From Bacteroidales bacterium (GTDB lineage: Bacteria; Bacteroidota; Bacteroidia; Bacteroidales; UBA932), in the NCBI GenBank assembly GCA_017961345.1, contig JAGCXP010000003.1, positions 1 through 64,000 of the forward strand: a stretch of 64,000 nucleotides of DNA, read 5' to 3'. A model generated the notes under the pieces. The model was not told the DNA's origin and did not search any database. It saw only the letters and a program-made list of their open reading frames with translations. The position numbers were made by a program, and so were the translations under genes. This document shows, in pieces, positions 31,681 through 39,236 of this stretch (position 1 is its first letter; every line of letters begins with the position of its first letter).

Positions 31681-32496
31681 ATGTCCGATAAAAAAACAAA
31701 AGCGCCCCGCAAGATCCGCATCATCATCGATGAGGACGAGACCCATAAAACGCTGTGGAAGACCGCTACGACCACGCGATGGCTCGGTCTGATGGCGGCC
31801 GGACTGTTCTTGCTACTGGCTGTCATCTTTTGGTTCATTGTGGCTTTTACGCCCATCAAGACCTTGATTCCCGGCTATCCGGATGCCCGTTCCCGGCAGG
31901 CTGCCGTAGAAAACGCGTTGCGAATCGATACCCTGGAAATGGCCGTTTCCCGCTGGGCCCTCTATGCCGGCGACCTGCGCCGCGCGCTGGAAGGCGAGCC
32001 TTCGATGGGCATTGACAGCATCATCCGTATCAGTTCCCGTCCCGTTCCCAAAGACGTGAGAGCGAAGGACTCCCTGCTCCGCCGCCAGGTGGCCCAGGAA
32101 GAACAATTCGCCCTCTCGTCCCGCAAAGATGCCGGCGGACTGGAGGGAATGCACTTCTTTACCCCGCTCAAAGGCGTAGTCTCCTTCCGCTTTGATCGGA
32201 TTACCCACCCCTACATCGACGTCACGGCCCCCGACGGCTCTCCGGTCAAAGCGGTACTCGACGGCACGGTGGTTTTCAACGACTACAGCGAATACGACGG
32301 ATATAGCCTCATCATCCAACATGACGGGGGCGTCATCAGCGTCTATCACCATTGCGACCGACTTCTCTGCAAGACGGGAGATCGCGTTGCCGCCGGTACG
32401 GCCATCGCCTTTCTGGGCAGCGTCCCGGGGCACCTGCATTTTGCGCTCTGGCATGGCGGGGAACCGGTTGATCCCGAACTTTATATCAAATTCTGA
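31681..32496 (+). CDS. Membrane-anchored M23-family peptidase
   Basis: A 271-residue cell-envelope protein with a cytoplasmic basic start, one membrane helix (about 34-58, WLGLMAAGLFLLLAVIFWFI) and a periplasmic LytM/M23 domain from about 160. Putative zinc ligands are visible: His and Asp in THPYIDVTAPDG, and HLHF near 256 in GSVPGHLHFALWHGG. The first motif reads HPYID where LytM enzymes have HxGxD, so the protein may be an active endopeptidase or an amidase activator. Its TGA stop overlaps the dxr ATG (TGATG), giving the chain M23-dxr-rseP. Confidence 0.85.
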   Translation: MSDKKTKAPRKIRIIIDEDETHKTLWKTATTTRWLGLMAAGLFLLLAVIFWFIVAFTPIKTLIPGYPDARSRQAAVENALRIDTLEMAVSRWALYAGDLRRALEGEPSMGIDSIIRISSRPVPKDVRAKDSLLRRQVAQEEQFALSSRKDAGGLEGMHFFTPLKGVVSFRFDRITHPYIDVTAPDGSPVKAVLDGTVVFNDYSEYDGYSLIIQHDGGVISVYHHCDRLLCKTGDRVAAGTAIAFLGSVPGHLHFALWHGGEPVDPELYIKF

Positions 32497-33662
32497 TGGG
32501 AAAGAGTAGCATCGCCAAACTGGGTTCCACCGGTTCGATCGGTACGCAGGCCCTGGACGTGATCCGCAAACACCCGGATTTATTTGAAGTCAACCTGCTG
32601 GTGGCCAACAATTCCGCCGACCTGTTGATTGAGCAGGCCCGCGAGTTCGAGCCTTCGGCCGTTGTCATCTGCAACGCCGACAAGTACGAAGAGGTTTCCG
32701 CCGGACTGAAAGATACGATGGTCAAGGTGTTCACGCGCATGGAGTCCGTGTGCAGCCTCGTTGCGGCGGATGACGTGGACATCGTACTGGCGGCCATGGT
32801 CGGCTTCAGCGGACTGCGCCCCACCCTCGCCGCCATCGAAGCCGGAAAGGCCATCGCCCTCGCCAACAAGGAAACCCTCGTCGCCGCCGGCGGCATCGTT
32901 ATGGAAAAGGCCCGCCGGAAGGGTGTTCCCATCCTGCCCGTCGATTCCGAACATTCCGCGATTTTCCAGTGCCTGCAGGGCGCCGGTCCCAACCGTCTCA
33001 AAAAAATCCATCTTACGGCTTCCGGAGGCCCTTTCCGCAGTTGGGAACAGGAGCGGATTGCCTCAGCGAAGGCCAGTGACGCCCTGCGCCACCCCAACTG
33101 GTCCATGGGATCCAAAATCACCATCGACTCCGCGACCATGATGAACAAGGGGCTCGAAGTCATTGAGGCGAAATGGCTGTTCAACGTTGCTCCCGATGAT
33201 ATCCACGTCGTGGTTCACCCCCAGTCCGTCATCCACTCCATGGTAGAGTTCGAAGACGGCGCCGTCCTCGCGCAACTGGGATGTCCGGATATGCGTCAGC
33301 CCATCCTCTACGCGCTGGCCTATCCGATGCGGCCAGAACTGGACAACAAGAAACTGGATTTCGCCGGGCTCGGCAGCCTGACCTTCGAAGAGCCCGACAT
33401 GGGCCGTTTCCCTTGTCTGGGACTCGCCTTCGAAGCCATCTCGAGCGGCGGAAACCTTCCCTGCATCGCCAATGCGGCCAACGAAGAGGCGGTGGCGGCT
33501 TACCTAAAGGACAAAATCGCTTTCTACGACATTCCCCGCGTCATTTCCGCCTGTATGGAGAAAGCACAGTTTTTGAATCATCCTTCCCTGGAAGACATCT
33601 ACGAAACCAACGCCGAGGTTCGCGCCCTGGCGGCATCCCTGATTGACACATGGTCGTTCTGA
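32496..33662 (+). CDS. dxr: 1-deoxy-D-xylulose 5-phosphate reductoisomerase
   Basis: DXR makes 2-C-methylerythritol 4-phosphate with NADPH, the committed step of the non-mevalonate isoprenoid pathway. The 388-residue protein shows the NADPH loop KLGSTGSIGTQALDVI at its start, ALANKETLVAAGG, ILPVDSEHSAIFQCL with the metal-binding Asp and Glu, LTASGGPFR, NWSMGSKITIDSATMMNKGL, and VHPQSVIHSMVEF. It overlaps the M23 stop by one base and the rseP start by 13 bases, so all three are translationally linked. Confidence 0.96.
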   Translation: MGKSSIAKLGSTGSIGTQALDVIRKHPDLFEVNLLVANNSADLLIEQAREFEPSAVVICNADKYEEVSAGLKDTMVKVFTRMESVCSLVAADDVDIVLAAMVGFSGLRPTLAAIEAGKAIALANKETLVAAGGIVMEKARRKGVPILPVDSEHSAIFQCLQGAGPNRLKKIHLTASGGPFRSWEQERIASAKASDALRHPNWSMGSKITIDSATMMNKGLEVIEAKWLFNVAPDDIHVVVHPQSVIHSMVEFEDGAVLAQLGCPDMRQPILYALAYPMRPELDNKKLDFAGLGSLTFEEPDMGRFPCLGLAFEAISSGGNLPCIANAANEEAVAAYLKDKIAFYDIPRVISACMEKAQFLNHPSLEDIYETNAEVRALAASLIDTWSF

Positions 33663-34996
33663 TAAAAACCCTCCAGGTCATCCTGGCCCTTTCTATCCTG
33701 ATTATTGTCCACGAATTCGGACATTTCCTCTTCGCGCGTCTCTTCGGCATCCGCGTCGAGAAATTCTACCTCTTCTTTGACGTGGGCGGTAAGAAACTGT
33801 TCTCCACCAAGGGCAACCGCTTCATTGCCAAGCATTTCCCCCGCCTTGCGGCGTCCGAGACCGATTACGGCATCGGCTGGCTTCCTCTGGGCGGTTATTG
33901 CAAGATTGCCGGCATGGTGGACGAGTCGATGGACACCGAATTCCTCAAACAGGAGCCGCAACCCTGGGAGTTCCGCACCAAACCCGCCTGGCAGCGCCTG
34001 CTGGTGATGGCCGGCGGCGTGCTGTTCAATTTCATCCTCGCCATTCTCCTGTATATCGTCATTCTCGCCGGATGGGGCCGCTCCTATCTGAGCAACGACA
34101 ATACGCAGATCTGGGCCGACGAACTGGCACAGGAAATGGGCTTTCAGACCGGCGACCATATCATCGGCTTTGACGGAAAGGCCACGAAGGAATTCGACCG
34201 CCTGCAGATGGAAATGGTCCGCGGGCAAGCCGAAACGGCGACCGTGCTTCGCGATGGCGACACCCTGACCCTCTACCTCGACCAATCCCTGCTGGGCAGC
34301 GTCCTACAGGATCCGGGCATGTTCTCCCTCGCCCTTCCCTTTGTCGTGGACACCATTCCTCCGACTTCACCCAACTACGGCTGCGAACTGCAGCGCGGCG
34401 ACCGCATCCTCGCCCTTGACGGCCAAAGCGTCCGCTATATCCAGGACTCGCGTGCACTGCTGAGTGCCTACAAAGGCGTGGGCGGTACGGTGGAAGCCAC
34501 TTTCCTGCGCGAGGACGACACGCTCTCGCTCGCCCTGCAGGTGGACACCACCGGTCTGCTGGGGATTTACACCTCGATGCCGGAACTTCAGGTTCGCGAA
34601 TACAGCGTTCTGGAAGCGATTCCCGCCGGGTTCAAACTCACTTTCACCACCATCGGCGGCTACCTTGACGACCTCAAACTGGTCTTCAATCCCTCCACCA
34701 AGGCCTACAAGTCCGTCGGCAGCTTCATCGCCATCGGCCAGGCCTTCCCCTCCGCCTGGGATTGGTACCGTTTCATCAACCTGCTGGCGCTGCTGTCCAT
34801 TATGTTGGGCGTGATGAACCTCCTTCCCATCCCCGGACTGGACGGCGGACACATCCTTTTCACCCTCTATGAAATGATTACCGGCCGCAAACCCGGCGAC
34901 CGTTTCCTCTATATCGCCCAGATTGTCGGCATGGTGCTGCTGGTCGCCCTGATGCTGCTGGCCTTCGGCAACGACATCGGACGGCTCATCCGCTAA
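33650..34996 (+). CDS. rseP: RseP-like site-2 zinc metalloprotease
   Basis: An intramembrane protease of the M50 family (448 residues) that cuts membrane-bound anti-sigma factors and remnant signal peptides. The zinc motif HEFGH is at 21-25 in the first helix, and the third ligand is in NLLPIPGLDGGHILF near 386-400. Between them lie a PDZ-like region (GFQTGDHIIGFDGK) and a second one (GCELQRGDRILALDG). The gene overlaps dxr by 13 bp. In this genome it is a plausible partner for FecR-type anti-sigma factors such as the one encoded at 12222-13115, but that link is only inferred. Confidence 0.94.
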   Translation: MVVLIKTLQVILALSILIIVHEFGHFLFARLFGIRVEKFYLFFDVGGKKLFSTKGNRFIAKHFPRLAASETDYGIGWLPLGGYCKIAGMVDESMDTEFLKQEPQPWEFRTKPAWQRLLVMAGGVLFNFILAILLYIVILAGWGRSYLSNDNTQIWADELAQEMGFQTGDHIIGFDGKATKEFDRLQMEMVRGQAETATVLRDGDTLTLYLDQSLLGSVLQDPGMFSLALPFVVDTIPPTSPNYGCELQRGDRILALDGQSVRYIQDSRALLSAYKGVGGTVEATFLREDDTLSLALQVDTTGLLGIYTSMPELQVREYSVLEAIPAGFKLTFTTIGGYLDDLKLVFNPSTKAYKSVGSFIAIGQAFPSAWDWYRFINLLALLSIMLGVMNLLPIPGLDGGHILFTLYEMITGRKPGDRFLYIAQIVGMVLLVALMLLAFGNDIGRLIR

Positions 34997-35023
34997 ACCT
35001 TCCCGCCAAACAACCCGCCGCTT

Positions 35024-36016
35024 ATGAAACGCCTGTCCCTTTACGCTTCTGCCCTGCTGACCCTCCTGCTGCTTTTTTCCTCCTGCGGCGGCCGCAAAAA
35101 AGCCCTGTTGCCCAACGTCAGCGGCAAGGCCGGAGAAGTGGTCGTCGTGATGGACCGCGCCTGTTGGGACGGTCCCCTCGGAGGCTGCCTGCGCGACCAT
35201 CTCGCCGCCGACTGTCCTTTCCTGCCCCAGCGGGAACCGCTCTACACCCTCGTGGAAGTTCCTCCCACGGCCTTTTCCAGCCTGTTTCAACTCCACCGCA
35301 ACCTGATCCTCTGCGACGTCTCTCCCCGGATCGACTCCGCCCGCGTGCGCTTCGGCAACGACGTCTGGGCGACCCCGCAGTGCGTGGTCCGCATCAATGC
35401 ACCCGACGAGGCGACGGCCGTCAGACTGGCGACGGACAACATGGAGCACATCATCAACTTCATCGAAACGGCCGAGCGGAACCGCGTCATCGAGAATACC
35501 GTCAAATACCAGGAGGCCTCCATCCGTCCGCCCGTCAAAAAAGTTTTCGGCGGCAGCCCCTATTTCCCCTCCGGCTATGTCCTGAAGAAAATCACGGACG
35601 ATTTCGCCTGGATCGCTTACGAGACCACCTATGTCCAGCAGGACATTCTCCTCTATAAGTTTCCCGCCGAACGCACCGGGCGCGATTTCTCCCTCGAAAC
35701 CCTGCTCGAGCACCGCAACGCAGCCTGTCGCGACAACATCCCGGGTATGTTCGAAAACACCTGGATGACGACCAGCTCGTTTGCCACGCCTTCGTTGAAC
35801 TATGTCAAGTACCAGGGCCGGCATTTCGCCGAGCTGCGGGGCTACTGGGAGGTGCACAACGACTTTATGGGCGGCCCTTTCGTTTCCCACTCCTTCTATT
35901 CGGAAGACGGAAGCGAGGTCATCACCGTGGAGGCGTTCGTTTACGCCCCCAAATACAACAAGCGCCACTATCTCCGCCAGGTCGAGTCACTGCTCTACTC
36001 CTGGAGCGAAGAATAA
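35024..36016 (+). CDS. DUF4837 family lipoprotein
   Basis: A 330-residue lipoprotein (lipobox FSSC, Cys 21) of the Bacteroidota-specific DUF4837 type, function unknown. Family features are the opening GKAGEVVVVMDRACWDGPLG, PRIDSARVRFGNDVWATPQ, the central VKYQEASIRPPVKKVF, and the C-terminal GRHFAELRGYWEVHNDFMGG with FVYAPKYNKRHYLRQVE. It follows rseP by 27 bp and precedes the GH78 gene by 12 bp, so it may be read with the isoprenoid/protease genes. I see no catalytic motif. Confidence 0.85.
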   Translation: MKRLSLYASALLTLLLLFSSCGGRKKALLPNVSGKAGEVVVVMDRACWDGPLGGCLRDHLAADCPFLPQREPLYTLVEVPPTAFSSLFQLHRNLILCDVSPRIDSARVRFGNDVWATPQCVVRINAPDEATAVRLATDNMEHIINFIETAERNRVIENTVKYQEASIRPPVKKVFGGSPYFPSGYVLKKITDDFAWIAYETTYVQQDILLYKFPAERTGRDFSLETLLEHRNAACRDNIPGMFENTWMTTSSFATPSLNYVKYQGRHFAELRGYWEVHNDFMGGPFVSHSFYSEDGSEVITVEAFVYAPKYNKRHYLRQVESLLYSWSEE

Positions 36017-36028
36017 AACCCTCCCCCT

Positions 36029-38611
36029 ATGAAATACAGTTGTTTGCGTCCTCTGGCCGCAGTCTTTGCCGTTTTCTCGCTCATCGGCTGCAGCCGCAAC
36101 GATTTCGTCGGAACCCGCTGCGAAGCCCTGGATGATTCCGCCTGGAATTGCTCCGAATGGATTTCTGCCGAAAACGCCCCCGTTGTCAGCGGGCGGGTCA
36201 GCAACAACGGCAACCACCGCGCCGCCGACGGCGCTTCCTGGTTTCTGAACACGGTCACCAACCCCGGCAAGGTTGTTTCCGCGCAATGGATGACAAGCGG
36301 ACTCGGCGTATATGACCTGTTTCTGAACGGCCGGCGTGTAGGAAACGATTTTCTCAAGCCCGGCTTTACCCATCCCGCCAAAACGCGCCGTTCCTTTACC
36401 TATGACATCACGGACGCGTTCCGCAAGGGATCCGGAGCGCAAAATACGCTGTCGGCCCAGGTAACCCCCGGCTGGTGGGCCGATTTTATCGTTTCCCGCA
36501 ACAATCAGGAGGGGACAACCGGACGGAAATGCGCCTTCAGAGGCGTCCTGGAACTGGTTCTTGCCGATGGCGATACGCTTTTACTGGGCACCGACAGCCT
36601 CAGCTGGAAAGCCGGAATCGCCGGGAGCGTCCTGCACGCCGGAATCTATGACGGAGAAAGTTTCGATGCACGCAGGCGTCCGGGATACGAAACGCCCGAA
36701 TTGCTCGGTACGCCGGAAATCAACCGCGAGTTCCACGGAGAGATCCTCCCTTCGGACGGGGGTGAAATCTGCCTGCGGGAAGACCTGTCCCTCAAACCCG
36801 TCGAGGCCTATGTCTGGAAAGGCGTACGGGACTCTTCGGAAAACTGCCACGGCACCGTCATCCGGCAGCGCAGTTACCGGGATGGTGAGACCATGGTGCT
36901 GAACGAAGGGGAAACCCTGGTGGTGGATTTCGGACAGAACGCGTCCGCAGTCCCGTTCTTCGATTTCAAGGCCGCGGAAGGCACGCATCTTTGTTGCCTG
37001 CCGGGGGAAATCCTCAACGACGGCAACGGTGCGGAAAGCCGGGGCATGGACGGACCGGAAGGCAGCGTCCATCGCCGCAACCTCCGCCTGCAAGACGACT
37101 GTTTCCGCGTGGATTACATCTTCGGAGGCGAAAAGGGTTACCGCCGTTATCTGCCCCGCTGCAGTTTCTTCGGTTACCGCTATATCTCCGTGACGGCGGA
37201 CGCTCCGGTAAAGATTCGCCGCGTGCGTTCCCTGCCCGTTACCTCACTGACAGCCGCGCTGGAAACCGGCCGGATCCGCACGGGTGACCCCGCGGTCAAC
37301 CAATTGCTGTCGAATATCCTCTGGGGACAGCGGTCCAATTACCTTTCCGTCCCGACGGATTGCCCGCAGCGCAACGAGCGGCTGGGCTGGATGGCGGACA
37401 CCCAGGTATTCACGGAGACCGGCACGTTCTTCGCCGACACGCGGAGCTTTTTCCGCAAATGGATGAAAGATGTAAGGGATACCCAGAAAGACGAAGGCGC
37501 CTTCGCCAGTGTCTGTCCTCCGGGTCCTTTCGGACGCACGCCGCTTCGCTTCGGCTGGTCGGACGCGGGCATTATCGTGCCTTGGACTGTCTGGAGACAG
37601 TTCGGTGACACGACCATTGTTTCGGAGAACTGGGAAGCGATGGAGCGTTTTATGGACCATATCGGCCCCTCCCGTTACGCGCACGAGGCGCACCTTTCCG
37701 AAAACGGCAACTACCAGTATGCCGACTGGCTCAGCTTCGAGCCCCTCGAGAGCAGCGGGCGCGGTGCGTTCTACCCGGAAGACAAACACAAACCGCTGCC
37801 GGATGCCATTCAGTATTGGAACTATCTTTCCGGCTGCTATCTGGCGATGGATGCGGATATGATGCGGGATATGGCGGCCGCGACCGGACGGAACGCTGAG
37901 AAATACGCCGCTATGGCCTCGGATGCCCGGGAGTACCTTCGGAATTCTTTCTTCAATACCGACGGGACATTCCGGACCGAAATTCTGAATACCATGCAGA
38001 CGCCTGCGCTCTTCGCCTTGAAACTCCAGTTGGTGGACGGCGCTGCGAAGGAGGCGGTCATCGCCCGTCTTCGGGAGAATTTCGCCGCGCACGGGGGCTG
38101 CCTGCAGACGGGTTTTCTCGGCACGTCCATCTTGATGCAAACCCTTAGCGAAAACGGGATGACCGACCTGGCCTATGACCTGCTTTTCCAGCGCAAGAAT
38201 CCGAGCTGGCTGTATTCCGTGGATAACGGGGCCACCACGATTTGGGAACGCTGGAACAGTTACACCTACGAATTCGGAATGGGGCCCCGGGGCATGAACA
38301 GTTTCAATCACTACGCCTACGGCTGCGTCGGTGCGTGGATCTGGACCACGGCTGCGGGCATCTCGACCGATCCTGCCGCGCCGGGTTTCCGTCACATCAT
38401 CCTGCGTCCTATTCCGGACAAGCGGCTCGGCTCGCTCGATGCCGAGTATCCCAGCGCCAGCGGTACCATCCGTTCTTCCTGGCGCTATGACGGCGACCGC
38501 TGCCGCTGGCGTTTCACCATCCCTTCCGGTACCACCGCCACTGTCTTCCTTCCGTCCGAGTCCGAAGGACGGGAATATGAGAGCGGGAGTTACGAATTGG
38601 AACTGAAATAA
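36029..38611 (+). CDS. GH78 alpha-L-rhamnosidase-like lipoprotein
   Basis: An exported glycoside hydrolase of 860 residues (lipobox LIGC, Cys 21) expected to release alpha-L-rhamnose from glycans or plant compounds. Order: N-terminal beta-sandwich domains with GLGVYDLFLNGRRVGNDFLK and PGFTHPAKTRRSFTYDI; a linker strand region (VDFGQNASA); the alpha/alpha barrel with CPQRNERLGWMADTQVF, GWSDAGIIVPWTVW and TTIWERWNSY; and a C-terminal beta domain with GFRHIILRP. The signature normally reads CPQRDERLGW; here Asn replaces the Asp while the following Glu is kept. Activity is likely but not certain. It is the only clear glycoside hydrolase in the window. Confidence 0.9.
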   Translation: MKYSCLRPLAAVFAVFSLIGCSRNDFVGTRCEALDDSAWNCSEWISAENAPVVSGRVSNNGNHRAADGASWFLNTVTNPGKVVSAQWMTSGLGVYDLFLNGRRVGNDFLKPGFTHPAKTRRSFTYDITDAFRKGSGAQNTLSAQVTPGWWADFIVSRNNQEGTTGRKCAFRGVLELVLADGDTLLLGTDSLSWKAGIAGSVLHAGIYDGESFDARRRPGYETPELLGTPEINREFHGEILPSDGGEICLREDLSLKPVEAYVWKGVRDSSENCHGTVIRQRSYRDGETMVLNEGETLVVDFGQNASAVPFFDFKAAEGTHLCCLPGEILNDGNGAESRGMDGPEGSVHRRNLRLQDDCFRVDYIFGGEKGYRRYLPRCSFFGYRYISVTADAPVKIRRVRSLPVTSLTAALETGRIRTGDPAVNQLLSNILWGQRSNYLSVPTDCPQRNERLGWMADTQVFTETGTFFADTRSFFRKWMKDVRDTQKDEGAFASVCPPGPFGRTPLRFGWSDAGIIVPWTVWRQFGDTTIVSENWEAMERFMDHIGPSRYAHEAHLSENGNYQYADWLSFEPLESSGRGAFYPEDKHKPLPDAIQYWNYLSGCYLAMDADMMRDMAAATGRNAEKYAAMASDAREYLRNSFFNTDGTFRTEILNTMQTPALFALKLQLVDGAAKEAVIARLRENFAAHGGCLQTGFLGTSILMQTLSENGMTDLAYDLLFQRKNPSWLYSVDNGATTIWERWNSYTYEFGMGPRGMNSFNHYAYGCVGAWIWTTAAGISTDPAAPGFRHIILRPIPDKRLGSLDAEYPSASGTIRSSWRYDGDRCRWRFTIPSGTTATVFLPSESEGREYESGSYELELK

Positions 38612-38707
38612 TCCTCGCCCGATTGAGCGCTTGCAGCAAAGCCTGCGCCCTCGCCCGCCGGATTGCATCTGGCAGAGCCGACGCTCCCTCGCCCGCTTAA
38701 TCGCGGC

Positions 38708-38780
38708 CGGCAGGGGGCATTTGTCCTCCAGACGCTTCGCGGTCTCTTCGGACAAATGATCGGCCAAACGCCCCCTGCCG
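38708..38780. repeat. Nested inverted repeat downstream of the GH78 gene
   Basis: The outer arms CGGCAGGGGGC (38708-38718) and GCCCCCTGCCG (38770-38780) pair perfectly. Inside them ATTTGTCC (38719-38726) pairs with GGACAAAT (38750-38757), and AGAC/GTCT close a small central loop. There is no T run. It may be a REP-like palindromic unit or an mRNA-end stabiliser. Confidence 0.6.
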
Positions 38781-38813
38781 CTCCGCTTTCTTTGTGGGCG
38801 ATAAGGTGGCGGC

Positions 38814-38905
38814 TAATGTGCTAAAATACAGAGATTTAAGCAAAATCGCCCGTGCCCTTTTGCGCATGCGATTTTGCCTAATCTGCTGAAATCTAGACAT
38901 TTATC
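38814..38905. repeat. Imperfect 27-bp direct repeats flanking a 10-bp hairpin
   Basis: The copies at 38814-38840 and 38879-38905 match at 20 of 27 positions. Between them GCAAAATCGC (38840-38849) and GCGATTTTGC (38868-38877) form a perfect 10-bp stem. The region 38612-38930 otherwise holds no gene that I can support. Confidence 0.5.
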
Positions 38906-38927
38906 CTCCACCTCAAATCCGCAACTA

Positions 38928-38957
38928 TTTGAAGGTCAGAAAAAATTCTTATATTTG
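38928..38957 (+). promoter_or_regulatory. Promoter of the structured leader and the LRR adhesin gene
   Basis: TTTG (38928-38931), 18 nt, TATATTTG (38950-38957): a full match to the Bacteroides -33/-7 promoter. It lies about 280 bp before the next ATG at 39237, so the RNA has a long leader or ends as a separate small RNA. Confidence 0.65.
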
Positions 38958-38962
38958 CGATT

Positions 38963-39198
38963 GTCATTCGGGATGAATGACGGACATAGAAAGCGTTTAG
39001 CTTTATTCCGCAGTGGCGAATCTGGAAAATTCAACTGTGTTCGGAATATGGTTAACGCACACACTTCCGTATTCAGAGTCATTCTCTATACGCTGAAAGT
39101 GTGGGCATACCATTTATCCAATCACAGCCGTTTCCAGAACCCGCAAGGGTGGCGCCACTTGGGTAAACTAAGTTTGCTCACACTTTCTTTTTATTATT
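38963..39198 (+). ncRNA. Candidate structured RNA: long leader or stand-alone small RNA
   Basis: Following the promoter at 38928-38957 are several stems. GTCATTC pairs with GAATGAC (38963-38981). GAATATGG (39044-39051) pairs with CCGTATTC (39067-39074). A 12-bp helix joins GAAAGTGTGGGC (39095-39106) to GCTCACACTTTC (39176-39187) and encloses ACCC-GCAA-GGGT, a GNRA-type tetraloop hairpin. TATTCCG (39004-39010) can pair instead with CGGAATA (39042-39048), which would exclude the second stem. A T-rich run follows (39188-39198). An overlapping open frame (38874-39209) has no protein features that I trust. The RNA family is not recognised. It could be a switch for the adhesin gene or a small RNA. 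Confidence 0.45.
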
Positions 39199-39236
39199 TC
39201 CGGAGCTGAGCAGGCCGGGTGGTAGCAACAATCATT

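Noticed and set aside
38874..39209. 111-codon open frame in the leader of the adhesin gene
   Set aside because: It begins upstream of the promoter at 38928-38957, has no recognisable domain, and coincides with extensive base pairing, so a structured RNA is the better explanation. A shorter frame from 38974 cannot be fully excluded.
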